NCBI RefSeq assembly: GCF_000621725.1
Contig: NZ_KK211334.1
Span: forward strand, 81,884 to 127,261
Length of the DNA stretch: 45,378 bases
Source of the DNA: Xylanibacter brevis ATCC 19188
Lineage (GTDB): Bacteria > Bacteroidota > Bacteroidia > Bacteroidales > Bacteroidaceae
Direction of reading: 5' to 3'
The position numbers and the translations under genes are program-made. Below, one piece after another: positions 34,544 through 42,878 of the stretch. The notes beneath the pieces were generated by a model, which made no database searches, had not been told where the DNA came from, and saw nothing but the letters and a program-made list of their open reading frames with translations. Position 1 is the first letter of the stretch; each line of letters opens with the position of its first letter.

Positions 34544-36682
34544 ATGCATAAAAAACTATTTGTTGTTTTCCTCTTAGCTGCCCTCGGACAGACCTTATGG
34601 GCGGGCTCTCGTGCACGTCTTGTCAACCCGTTTATCGGCACGCAGGGCGCAGGCCTTACCTCTGGCTATCTCTTTCCCGGAGCCACCTATCCTGGTGGTA
34701 TGGTGCAGTTCACCCCCACCTATTTTGCCAAGAACGCCGGATTCGTTGTCAATCAGAATAGTGGTGGCGGATGCGAGCATATGGGCAACTTTCCCACATT
34801 CCCTGTGAAAGGTGCTCTCAAATCCTCTCCCGACAAGATACGTAATGCCCGTTTTCAGGTGACGGGCGAGAGTGGTCATGCTGGCTATTACGAGGCCCAT
34901 GTCAATGGCGATGTGAAGGCAGCGCTCACCGTCACCGAGCGCACGGGCATGGCAGAATATGTATTCCCCGACTCTTCCCGTCAGAATACCATCATCATCG
35001 GCGCCGGTATTGCTGCCACACGCATCACCGAGGCTGCACTTGTCGTCACGTCGCCCCACAGTGTAGAGGGCTATGCCGATGGTGGCTATTTTTGTGGCAT
35101 CCGCACACCCTATAAAGTCTATATGGCGGCAGAGTTTGATGCCGATGCTGTTGTCACCGGTACGTGGAAGGGCGACCGCCTTCATCCTGGCGATACCTTT
35201 GCCGAGGGCGAGTTCTCGGGCGTCTATTTCACGTTCGACACCCGTAGCAAGTCTGTTGTCCACTATAAGGTGGGCATCAGCTATGTCTCTGTAGAGAATG
35301 CCAAGGAGAACCTGCGCCAGGAGAACCCCGGCTGGTGCTTTGATGCTGTCTGTCAGCAGACGGAGGATGCCTGGGAAAAGATGCTCTCGCTCATCGACGT
35401 AGAGGGAGGCAACAGCAGTCGCACCGCGCAGTTCTATACCCACTTGTATCGTTCCTTCATTCATCCCAGTGTGGCCAGCGATGTCAATGGCGAGTATATG
35501 GGAGCCGATTTCAAGGTGCACCAGACCAATGCCAAGTACTATTCCCAGTTCAGCAACTGGGACACCTATCGCACCCAGATTCAGTTGTTGGCCCTGCTAC
35601 AACCCGATTGGGCCAGTGATATCGTGGTCTCTCACCAGTTGTTTGCCGAACAGTCGGGTGGTTCCTTTCCTCGTTGGGTGCTGGCCAATATCGAGACCGG
35701 CATCATGCAAGGCGATCCCTCGGCCATCCTGGTCAGCAATGCCTGGGCATTTGGTGCCCGTCGCTACGACCCCAAACCTTTGTTCGACATCATGCGTCGT
35801 GGTGCCGAGGTGCCAGGCGCCAAGTCACAACAGGAGGAGACACGCCCCCACCTGAAGCAGTATCTGGAGAAAGGCTATTGTCCTGCATCCATCCAGCTGG
35901 AGTACACCTCTGCCGACTTCGCTATTGGCCAGTATGCGCTTCATGCTGCTGGCGATGAGTTTGCCTCGTGGCGCTATTTCCACATGGCGCGTTCATGGAA
36001 GAACCTGTACAATCCCGAGACGGGATGGCTGCAATCCCGCAATGAGGATGGCTCCTGGAAGCCCCTCAGCGAGGATTTCCGCGAGGCCACCTATCAGGAC
36101 TATTTCTGGATGGTGCCTTACAACCTGAAGGGGCTCATCGACATCATTGGCGGACCTGCCAAGGCCGAACAGCGTCTCGACACCTATTTCAGGCGCTTGG
36201 ATGCTGGCTATGGCGACACCTGGTTCGCCTCAGGCAATGAACCCAGTTTCCAGGTGCCTTGGGTCTATAACTGGGTGGGCTGCCCTTGGAAGACGTCGCA
36301 GGTGGTACGCCGCACCCTCAACGAGCAGTACACCGACCGTCCCGATGGTCTGCCTGGCAACGACGACCTGGGCTCCATGGGTGCCTGGTATGTGTGGGCG
36401 TGTCTTGGCATGTATCCCATGATCCCCGGCGTGGGCGGTTTTGCGCTGAGCACCCCCGTCTTCCCCCATGCCACCATCCACCTGCCTCATGGCGATGTCA
36501 TCATCAAGGGTGGTTCCGAAAAGAAGATATACACGACTGGTCTTACCGTCAATGGTCGGGAGCACCTGTCCACCTGGTTAGACCTGAAGACCATCATCGA
36601 TGGCGCCACACTCCAATATCAAACCGCTGCCAGTCCTCATCGCAAGTGGGGCACGCAGATAGCACCTCCTTCTTATGAATAA
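34544..36682 (+). CDS. GH92 alpha-mannosidase (paralog 3)
   Basis: Third GH92, 712 residues, signal peptide about 1-20 (GQTLWAGS). Family start LVNPFIGTQGAGLTSGYLFP. The probable acid is E514 in FREATYQDYFW, a variant of the EGN motif, and the base motif is D607-D608 in GNDDLGSMGAWY. The substrate loop ASGNEPSFQVPWVYNW differs from both other paralogs. These substitutions suggest a specificity other than simple alpha-1,2-mannose, for example alpha-1,3 or alpha-1,4 mannose or a phosphorylated or branched position; this cannot be fixed from sequence. It overlaps the GH130 start by 8 bases, so the two are translationally coupled. Confidence 0.92.
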   Translation: MHKKLFVVFLLAALGQTLWAGSRARLVNPFIGTQGAGLTSGYLFPGATYPGGMVQFTPTYFAKNAGFVVNQNSGGGCEHMGNFPTFPVKGALKSSPDKIRNARFQVTGESGHAGYYEAHVNGDVKAALTVTERTGMAEYVFPDSSRQNTIIIGAGIAATRITEAALVVTSPHSVEGYADGGYFCGIRTPYKVYMAAEFDADAVVTGTWKGDRLHPGDTFAEGEFSGVYFTFDTRSKSVVHYKVGISYVSVENAKENLRQENPGWCFDAVCQQTEDAWEKMLSLIDVEGGNSSRTAQFYTHLYRSFIHPSVASDVNGEYMGADFKVHQTNAKYYSQFSNWDTYRTQIQLLALLQPDWASDIVVSHQLFAEQSGGSFPRWVLANIETGIMQGDPSAILVSNAWAFGARRYDPKPLFDIMRRGAEVPGAKSQQEETRPHLKQYLEKGYCPASIQLEYTSADFAIGQYALHAAGDEFASWRYFHMARSWKNLYNPETGWLQSRNEDGSWKPLSEDFREATYQDYFWMVPYNLKGLIDIIGGPAKAEQRLDTYFRRLDAGYGDTWFASGNEPSFQVPWVYNWVGCPWKTSQVVRRTLNEQYTDRPDGLPGNDDLGSMGAWYVWACLGMYPMIPGVGGFALSTPVFPHATIHLPHGDVIIKGGSEKKIYTTGLTVNGREHLSTWLDLKTIIDGATLQYQTAASPHRKWGTQIAPPSYE

Positions 36683-37793
36683 GTCACTTCTCTTTACTGT
36701 AGCAGCCATGCTGACCTTGATGGGCTGCAAATCCTCGTCCGAACAGTCCAAGTCATGGGCGCTCGGTCCTTTCAAGCGTCCGGTCAATGTGGGGGCCGTC
36801 ATCTCGCCCGACACCAACTCCGTCTTCTTCTGTCCCATGCGTGGCGAGGCGGTGAAGTGGGAGGGCAGCGACACCTTTAATCCTGCGGCTACCGTTCTCA
36901 ACGGCCGCGTGGTGTTGCTCTATAGGGCCGAGGATAACTCAGCCATCGGCATTGGTCAGCGCACCTCGCGCATCGGCTATGCCTCGTCGCCCGACGGACT
37001 GTTCTTCCAGCGGCATGGAGCACCTGTGCTCTATCCCTCTCAGACTGACGACCAGGCCGACCTCGAGTGCCCCGGCGGTTGCGAGGATCCCCGTGTAGTC
37101 ATGACCGAAGATGGCCTCTATGTGATGATGTACACCCAGTGGAACCGCAAGCAGGCACGACTGGCCGTTGCCACTTCTCGCGACCTGGTCACCTGGCAGA
37201 AGCACGGTCCTGCCTTTGCACAGGCCTATGGCGGTCGTTTCAAGGACGACTTCTCCAAGTCGGCGTCTATTGTCACCTGTCTTAAGGACGGCCGTCAGGT
37301 GGTGGCACGTATCGGCGATAAGTACTGGATGTACTGGGGCGAACAGTTTGTCAACGTAGCCACGTCGGATAACCTGATCGACTGGACCCCGTTGCTCGAC
37401 GAGCATGGTGAACTTCTGCGTGTCATGGAGCCGCGCAAGGGCGCTTTCGACAGTCAGCTCACCGAATGCGGACCGCCCGCCGTGCTTACCCAGCAGGGCA
37501 TCGTGCTGATCTATAATGGCAAGAACCTGGATGGCCCTGATGGCGATGACCGCTATGTGGCTAACACCTATTGCGCCGGACAGGCCCTTTTCAGTGCCGA
37601 AGACCCCACGCAACTGCTCGACCGACTTGACGAACCCTTCTTTGTTCCCGAGGCCGATTACGAGCGTAGCGGGCAGTATCCGGCTGGCACGGTTTTTGCA
37701 GAAGGGTTAGTGTATCATAAGGGGCGTTGGCTTCTTTATTATGGTTGTGCCGACTCGCGTGTCGGTGTCGCTGTGTGTAACACTAAGTATTAA
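36675..37793 (+). CDS. GH130 beta-mannoside hydrolase/phosphorylase lipoprotein
   Basis: Five-bladed beta-propeller enzyme of GH130, 372 residues, with a lipoprotein signal (AAMLTLMGC, Cys 18). The family's catalytic aspartate is D138 in GCEDPRV; FNPAATVL, LLYRAED and RIGYASSPDG are further family motifs. Around residues 218-225 it reads WMYWGEQF, with E223 at about the position of the glutamate proposed as catalytic base in the beta-1,2-mannosidases BT3780 and BACOVA_03624. Phosphorylases use basic phosphate-binding residues there. With its export signal (little phosphate-driven benefit outside the cell) a hydrolase acting on terminal beta-mannose is more likely than a phosphorylase; that is inference. 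It overlaps the preceding GH92 by 8 bases and precedes the GH31 by 21 bases. Confidence 0.9.
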   Translation: MNKSLLFTVAAMLTLMGCKSSSEQSKSWALGPFKRPVNVGAVISPDTNSVFFCPMRGEAVKWEGSDTFNPAATVLNGRVVLLYRAEDNSAIGIGQRTSRIGYASSPDGLFFQRHGAPVLYPSQTDDQADLECPGGCEDPRVVMTEDGLYVMMYTQWNRKQARLAVATSRDLVTWQKHGPAFAQAYGGRFKDDFSKSASIVTCLKDGRQVVARIGDKYWMYWGEQFVNVATSDNLIDWTPLLDEHGELLRVMEPRKGAFDSQLTECGPPAVLTQQGIVLIYNGKNLDGPDGDDRYVANTYCAGQALFSAEDPTQLLDRLDEPFFVPEADYERSGQYPAGTVFAEGLVYHKGRWLLYYGCADSRVGVAVCNTKY

Positions 37794-37814
37794 TAATAGT
37801 AAGTAAAAACCAGA

Positions 37815-39941
37815 ATGAAAAGATTAATTCTCTCGCTGTTGACGGCACTGTCGCTCACGGCTTCAGCCCAGGTGTCCACGATGGTAGGCGACCGTGTGGC
37901 TGTCTTCTATCCCAAGAACTACGATGCTGCCAACCACCAGCCATCACCTATCTTTGTTCATGAACTGACGCCTACAGCCACCCAACTGGCTGCCAACTGG
38001 CAATTGAAACCTGTGTTCACTCAGGAGAACGGTCATAGCATTGCCACCATCAATGTGGGCGATGCCGACCTCTACGGCACTGGCGAGGTCTATGGCGACC
38101 TGCGTCGTAATGGCGAGACCATCGGCATGTGGAACAAAGACAACGGTCTTTATATGACCGAAGGCGGTAAGCGTCTCTACCAGACCCATCCCTGGGTGCT
38201 TGGTGTCAGAAAGGATGGCACCGCCTTTGGTATCATTGCTGATAATACATGGAAGTCAAAGCTGACCACGGGTCGCGAGGTGCGCTTCGACAGTGAGGGC
38301 CCTGCCTTCCGCGTGATCATCATCGAGCGCCAGACCCCTGCCGAGGTGCTGCAGGAGCTGGGCCAGTTGAGCGGCACCATGGAGATGCCCCCGCTCTGGT
38401 CTCTGGGCTTCCACCAGTGTCGTCACAGCTATGTGCCCGATACCTGGGCTATGGAGATTGCCGATACCTTCCGTGAGAAACAGATTCCTTGCGACGTCAT
38501 CTGGATGGACATCATCTATATGGATGGCTTCCGCATCTTCACGTTCTCGCCCGAGCAGATGCCCGATCCCAAGAAGTTCAATGACTATCTGCATAAGAAG
38601 CACTTCAAGTCCGTGTTCATGATTGACCCCGGCGTGAAGGTCGATTCCACCTATTTCGTCGATCAGCAAGGTATGGCCGGCGACTACTATGTGAAGAAGG
38701 CTAATGGCGAGAACTTCGTTGGCAAGGTATGGCCCGGCGATTGCCATTTCCCCGACTTCACCCGTCAGGATGTTCGCTCTTGGTGGAGCACACTCTATAA
38801 GGATTTCATGGCCACCGGTATCGATGGTGTATGGAACGACATGAACGAGCCTGCCGTCTTCGATGGTCCCGACAGTTCGATGCCTGAGGACAACCAGCAT
38901 GGCATTGCCTCGCCCGCAGGCGCTGTCGAGGTGGCCGGTTCTCACTTGCGCTATCACAATGTCTATGGCTACAACATGGTGCGTGCCACACGTCAGGGCA
39001 TCCTGACAGCCAATCCTCAGAAGCGTCCCTTCGTGCTGTCGCGTTCCAACTTCCTGGGTGGTCAGCGCTATGCTGCCACGTGGACAGGCGATAATGCCTC
39101 TACCTGGGAGCACATGAAGGCCAGCATCCCCATGACCTTGAACATGGGACTCACCGGTCAGGCGTTCAATGGTCCTGATATTGGTGGCTTTGCCCGCGAT
39201 TGTAATGGCGAGCTGCTGGCTCACTGGACGGCCATCGGTGTCTATTTCCCCTTCGTGCGCAACCATTGCAGTCTGGAGGAGGTGCAGCAGGAACCATGGG
39301 CCTTTGGCGAGAAGGTAGAGAAGGTGTGCCGCACGGCCATCAACCGCCGTTATCGCTTGCTGCCCTATGTTTACACCCTCTTCCGCGAGTCTTCAGAGAC
39401 CGGTCTGCCCGTCATGCGTCCTGTCTTCATGAGCGATACCGAGGACCAGCGTCTGCGCAGCGAGCAGCAGGCCTTCATGTTGGGTGCCGACCTGCTCATC
39501 GTGCCACGTTGGGCCGAGAACCCCGCACTGCCAAAGGGCAACTGGAAGACCTTCACCCTGGAGCAGGGTGACGATGGCTATCAGGCTCGCCTCTCATTGC
39601 GCGAGGGTGCCGTGCTGCCTTTGGCCAATCTGAGTCAGAACACCGAGGAGTATAGCACCGACTCGCTGACCGTCCTGGTCAACCTCGATGCCAATGGCAA
39701 GGCCTGCGGTCGCCTGTATGAGGATGCTGGCGAAGGTTTCGGTTATCGAAATGGCGACTATGCCGATTATGAGGTGCAGGCCAAGGCCGAAGGAAAGCTG
39801 CTCACCGTCTCTCTCGAGCAGAAGGCTGGTCGCCGCGAGCACCCCGTACGCTGGTTGCGCATCGGTCAGTTGGTAGGTGGCAAGGTCATCTATTCACCCT
39901 GGCAGAAAGGCACCTCGGCCACTGCCAAGCTGAAGAAATAA
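37815..39941 (+). CDS. GH31 alpha-glucosidase-type enzyme
   Basis: Retaining GH31 enzyme of 708 residues with signal peptide 1-18 (SLTASAQ). An N-terminal beta-sandwich (about 25-205) leads into the TIM barrel (about 210-560) and C-terminal beta domains. The nucleophile is D342 in GVWNDMNEPAVF and the acid/base D426 in TWTGDNAS; NGPDIGGFA and FPFVRNH are further family signatures. This is the alpha-glucosidase branch (similar to glucosidase II and bacterial alpha-glucosidases) rather than the xylosidase branch. In this locus it could trim glucose from glucosylated mannose glycans. It is the last gene of the long operon and is followed after 14 bases by a strong terminator. Confidence 0.92.
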   Translation: MKRLILSLLTALSLTASAQVSTMVGDRVAVFYPKNYDAANHQPSPIFVHELTPTATQLAANWQLKPVFTQENGHSIATINVGDADLYGTGEVYGDLRRNGETIGMWNKDNGLYMTEGGKRLYQTHPWVLGVRKDGTAFGIIADNTWKSKLTTGREVRFDSEGPAFRVIIIERQTPAEVLQELGQLSGTMEMPPLWSLGFHQCRHSYVPDTWAMEIADTFREKQIPCDVIWMDIIYMDGFRIFTFSPEQMPDPKKFNDYLHKKHFKSVFMIDPGVKVDSTYFVDQQGMAGDYYVKKANGENFVGKVWPGDCHFPDFTRQDVRSWWSTLYKDFMATGIDGVWNDMNEPAVFDGPDSSMPEDNQHGIASPAGAVEVAGSHLRYHNVYGYNMVRATRQGILTANPQKRPFVLSRSNFLGGQRYAATWTGDNASTWEHMKASIPMTLNMGLTGQAFNGPDIGGFARDCNGELLAHWTAIGVYFPFVRNHCSLEEVQQEPWAFGEKVEKVCRTAINRRYRLLPYVYTLFRESSETGLPVMRPVFMSDTEDQRLRSEQQAFMLGADLLIVPRWAENPALPKGNWKTFTLEQGDDGYQARLSLREGAVLPLANLSQNTEEYSTDSLTVLVNLDANGKACGRLYEDAGEGFGYRNGDYADYEVQAKAEGKLLTVSLEQKAGRREHPVRWLRIGQLVGGKVIYSPWQKGTSATAKLKK

Positions 39942-39955
39942 AAATATAGCAATCT

Positions 39956-40015
39956 AAGCGAAAATCGAACCAAAAGGCCTTTTGACAGGCAGTTTGGTTC
40001 GATTTTTGCTTTTTT
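39956..40015. terminator. Strong bidirectional terminator closing the main operon
   Basis: A 19-base stem with one wobble pair: the left arm is 39956-39974 (AAGCGAAAATCGAACCAAA) and the right arm is 39993-40011, with an 18-base loop and a T-run to 40015. It works in both orientations and separates the GH31 gene from the sigma factor gene. A partial copy of its right arm, TTCGATTTTT, recurs just downstream at about 40019-40028. Confidence 0.9.
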
Positions 40016-40052
40016 GTGTTCGATTTTTATGTATCGTCATCGGCTTATTGGC

Positions 40053-40060
40053 TACCTTTG
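40053..40060 (+). promoter_or_regulatory. -7 promoter box for the ECF sigma gene
   Basis: TACCTTTG fits the housekeeping TAnnTTTG element and lies 33 bases before the ATG at 40094. It shows that the downstream genes form an independent unit. It also argues against a start upstream of 40094, because the promoter would fall inside the coding region. Confidence 0.55.
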
Positions 40061-40093
40061 CCAGCGAAAACCAATAAGCTAAAAACTGCATTG

Positions 40094-40585
40094 ATGGATT
40101 ATGATCAGCTCTACACGGAACTCTTCCCTCGACTGGTGCAAATGGCATCGGCCTGGATAGCGCGTGAGGATGCCGAAGATCTGGTTCAGGATGTGCTGGT
40201 GAAGCTTTGGGAGCGCCGCGAAGGGTTGTCGTTCGTCGCCAACATCCGCACCTATGCCAATGCTGCCGTGCGCCATAAGTGTCAGGACTACCTTAAGCAT
40301 CTGGCTTATGTGCGCGAACATCGTCGCAGCCAGTGGGCCAACCTGTGTTTGGCATGCGAGTTGGAGAGCCCTATGCGCTATGTGGAGTATCGTGAGTTGT
40401 CAGCTCGGGTGGAGCAGGCCGTCAGTCACCTGCCGCGCCAGAGCAGGACCGTCTTTCAGCTAAGCCGCTACGAGGATAAAAGCAATGCTGAGATTGCCCA
40501 GCAGCTTGGCATCTCGGTCAACACGGTGGAGTGCCACATGACCAAGGCGCTGCGTCGTCTTCATTTCTATCTGAATGTATCTTAA
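40094..40585 (+). CDS. ECF-type RNA polymerase sigma factor
   Basis: Sigma-70 family, extracytoplasmic-function type, 163 residues from ATG 40094. Region 2 (DYDQLYTELFPRLVQMA, REDAEDLVQDVLVKLWERRE) recognises the -10 element. Region 4 near the C-terminus (LPRQSRTVFQLSRYEDKSNA, EIAQQLGISVNTVECHMTKA) is the -35-binding helix-turn-helix. A longer frame exists from 40016 but would include the promoter box. In Bacteroides, such sigma factors usually pair with a FecR-like anti-sigma and a TonB transporter with an N-terminal signalling domain; neither is next to this gene. It is 18 bases ahead of the SGNH esterase gene, so it may be autoregulatory for this small operon, or its partner lies elsewhere. 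Confidence 0.9.
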   Translation: MDYDQLYTELFPRLVQMASAWIAREDAEDLVQDVLVKLWERREGLSFVANIRTYANAAVRHKCQDYLKHLAYVREHRRSQWANLCLACELESPMRYVEYRELSARVEQAVSHLPRQSRTVFQLSRYEDKSNAEIAQQLGISVNTVECHMTKALRRLHFYLNVS

Positions 40586-40603
40586 AAAAATATCAATATC
40601 AAT

Positions 40604-41992
40604 ATGAAAAAGAATATCTTAATCTCTCTGCTGCTGTTGGCTAGCATGCCTCTGGCTATGAAGGCCCAGCAGGTAGCCCCCTTCAAGAAGGGAGACCGCG
40701 TTTGTTTCGTTGGCAACAGTATCACCGATGGCGGTCATTACCACTCTTACATCTGGCTTTACTACATGACGCATTTCCCCTTCGAAGAGATGTGGATGGC
40801 CAACTGTGGCGTGGGTGGCGACACCAGTCTTGAGATTCTGAACCGTTTGGATGGCGACGTATTTGCCAAGCGGCCTAATGTCATCACCCTGACATTCGGT
40901 ATGAACGACAGCGGTTATTTCGAATACAACGGTCCCGAGCCCGAGAAGTTTGCAGCCGAGAAACTGGCCACCTCAAAGAAATACTTCTATCAGATTGAGA
41001 AGCGACTGCAGAACCGTCCCGACACACGTATGGTGATGATTGGCACTTCGCCCTACGACCAGACATCCACCTTCAACGATAACATCTTCCGCAACAAGAA
41101 CAACACCATTGGCCGTATTGTGGCTTTCCAGGACTCGGCAGCCAAGGCCAACCACTGGGAGTTCGTGGACTTCTGGGCACCTATGACCAAAATCAACGAG
41201 GAGCAACAGAAGCTCAATCCTAAGTTCACTATCTGTGGCAACGACCGCATCCACCCCGACAACGACGGTCATCTGGTCATGGCCTATCTGTTCCTGAAGG
41301 CGCAGGGCATGGCTGGCAAGAAGGTGGCCGACGTCGAGGTCAACGCCAAGAGCAAGAAGGTGCTGAAGAGCGACAACTGCACCATCACCAATGTCGAAAA
41401 CCGTAGCGGTGTGGTCAGCTTCGACTATCTGGCCAACTCGCTGCCTTTCCCCATCGACACCATCGCTCGTGGATGGGAGTATAAGCGCCAGCAGGCCGAC
41501 GCCCTGAAGGTCATTCCTCAGTTCATGGCTGAGATGGACGATGAGGCTTTCGCTGTGACGGGCCTGAAGGGCAACTACCAGTTGCTCATCGATGGTCAGC
41601 TCATCGACACATTCTCGGCAGCACAGTTGGCTCAGGGCATCAACCTGGCCACCTATCGCCACACACCTCAGTACCAGCAGGCCAAGACCATCATGGAACT
41701 CAACGAGACCCGTTGGGAGATTGAGCGCCAGTTCCGCGACTACGCCTGGTTGCAGTACAACTTCTTCATGAAGCATGGCATGCTGGACCAGAACGACGAA
41801 CAGGCTGCCCGCACCTTCCGTGCCGGACAGGACGATGGTTGGGTGGCTGCCAAGCGTGGCCTCTACGACAAGATGATCCATAAAGAGGTGCGCGACATGC
41901 TTCAGCGCCAGATGGACCTCATCGTGGAGCGCATCTATCAGATCAACAAGCCCCAGGTGCGCAAGGTGGTGCTGACGCCAGTCAAGCGATAA
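40604..41992 (+). CDS. Secreted SGNH/GDSL-family carbohydrate esterase
   Basis: Exported SGNH hydrolase of 462 residues, signal peptide 1-21 (AMKAQQ). Catalytic blocks are S39 in GNSITDG, the Gly of GVGGD, the Asn of GMND, and D214-x-x-H217 in DRIHPD, all spaced as in the family. The catalytic domain occupies about 25-240. The remaining 220 residues hold a beta-rich segment (about 245-345) and a long helical end with no recognised domain. Enzymes of this type remove acetyl groups from sugars, so it probably deacetylates the glycan before the hydrolases act. It follows the sigma factor gene by 18 bases. A sialate O-acetylesterase role is possible but not indicated. Confidence 0.88.
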   Translation: MKKNILISLLLLASMPLAMKAQQVAPFKKGDRVCFVGNSITDGGHYHSYIWLYYMTHFPFEEMWMANCGVGGDTSLEILNRLDGDVFAKRPNVITLTFGMNDSGYFEYNGPEPEKFAAEKLATSKKYFYQIEKRLQNRPDTRMVMIGTSPYDQTSTFNDNIFRNKNNTIGRIVAFQDSAAKANHWEFVDFWAPMTKINEEQQKLNPKFTICGNDRIHPDNDGHLVMAYLFLKAQGMAGKKVADVEVNAKSKKVLKSDNCTITNVENRSGVVSFDYLANSLPFPIDTIARGWEYKRQQADALKVIPQFMAEMDDEAFAVTGLKGNYQLLIDGQLIDTFSAAQLAQGINLATYRHTPQYQQAKTIMELNETRWEIERQFRDYAWLQYNFFMKHGMLDQNDEQAARTFRAGQDDGWVAAKRGLYDKMIHKEVRDMLQRQMDLIVERIYQINKPQVRKVVLTPVKR

Positions 41993-42059
41993 TCAAAAGT
42001 TTTAAAGTTAGTATATCTACAAGTTTTTTTCAGAAGTTATTAGTTTATAGTTATTATTA

Positions 42060-42875
42060 ATGATGGTAAAGAGGTTGTTATCTTTTGTGTCCTGCCTGGC
42101 TGTCGTGATGGTAGTCAGTGCGGGGCGCATTGATTCTAAGAAGGTGTTCAGCAAGGCCATGAACCGCGATGTAGAGGTGACCGTGGTGATTCCCACCAAG
42201 GGCGAAGGCCCTTGTCCTGTGATATACCTGTTGCACGGTGCCTACGGTCACGAACGGTCGTGGCTCGAGATTCGTCCCGACCTGGCCGATGTGGCCGACC
42301 GTGAGCACGTCATCTTCGTGACGCCACGTGCCTATAACACGTGGTATTTCGACAGTCCCCAGCATCCCGAGGTGCGCTATGAGACCTTCCTCTCCTCCGA
42401 ACTTATCAGCTACGTCGATAGCCACTACCGCACCATCGCCAGTCGCGAGGGACGTGCCATCACCGGACTCAGCATGGGCGGTCATGGTGCGCTCCACACA
42501 GCCCTGCGCCATCCCGACATGTTTGGTGCTGTGGGCAGCACCAGCGGTGGCGTGGACTTCCGCCCGTTTCCTCAGAACTGGAACATCCAAGACGAGTTGG
42601 GCGAGATGGCTGCCAACAAGCAGCTATGGGACGAGCATGTCGCCGTGAACCTCATCGACCGCATCCAGAACCATCAGCTGGCCATCATCTTCGACTGTGG
42701 CGAAAGCGACTTCTTCCTCGAGGTCAACAAGAACCTGCACCAGCGTCTGCTGGGCCGTGGCATCGACCACGACTTCATTCAGCGTCCCGGTGGTCACAAC
42801 AGTGAATATTGGGCCAATGCTATCGATTATCAGATCTTGTTTTTCCAAAAGTTTTTTCATCATAACAAACGCTAA
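42060..42875 (+). CDS. Esterase D / CE1-like secreted serine esterase
   Basis: Alpha/beta-hydrolase of the putative esterase (esterase D, CE1) family, 271 residues with a signal peptide (about 1-20). The nucleophile is S138 in GLSMGGHGAL; the acid is probably D218-D220 in DCGESDFF and the histidine H246 in GGHNSEYW. The oxyanion-side motif YLLHGAYGHERSW is also clear. The family includes feruloyl and acetyl esterases of polysaccharides as well as S-formylglutathione hydrolase; the signal peptide favours a glycan substrate. It sits between the SGNH esterase and a beta-propeller lipoprotein, so the three probably handle ester-decorated oligosaccharides. The second ATG at 42063 is an equally possible start. 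Confidence 0.88.
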   Translation: MMVKRLLSFVSCLAVVMVVSAGRIDSKKVFSKAMNRDVEVTVVIPTKGEGPCPVIYLLHGAYGHERSWLEIRPDLADVADREHVIFVTPRAYNTWYFDSPQHPEVRYETFLSSELISYVDSHYRTIASREGRAITGLSMGGHGALHTALRHPDMFGAVGSTSGGVDFRPFPQNWNIQDELGEMAANKQLWDEHVAVNLIDRIQNHQLAIIFDCGESDFFLEVNKNLHQRLLGRGIDHDFIQRPGGHNSEYWANAIDYQILFFQKFFHHNKR

Positions 42876-42878
42876 CTT

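Larger units (their letters stand above)
4943..39941 (+). other. Polysaccharide utilization locus (mannose-rich glycan predicted)
   Basis: The span from the HTCS to the GH31 is one functional locus on a single strand, with most gene gaps under 40 bases and several overlaps. It has one regulator, two SusC and two SusD proteins, two small DUF5004/DUF4961-type proteins, and nine enzyme or enzyme-like genes: GH38-like, three GH92, GH2, GH78, GH130, GH31 and a DUF4105 protein. The GH2 at 2918 and the sigma/esterase unit at 40094-44942 border it. The GH set fits alpha-mannose removal with side activities for beta-mannose, glucose and rhamnose. That target is inferred from family activities, not shown. 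Confidence 0.85.

Noticed and set aside
40019..40028. TTCGATTTTT repeat after the main terminator as a second terminator
   Set aside because: It is a partial copy of the right arm only, with no complementary left arm of its own.
40016..40093. Upstream extension of the ECF sigma frame (start at 40016)
   Set aside because: The extension contains the TACCTTTG promoter box and part of the terminator region, and the family N-terminus fits ATG 40094.
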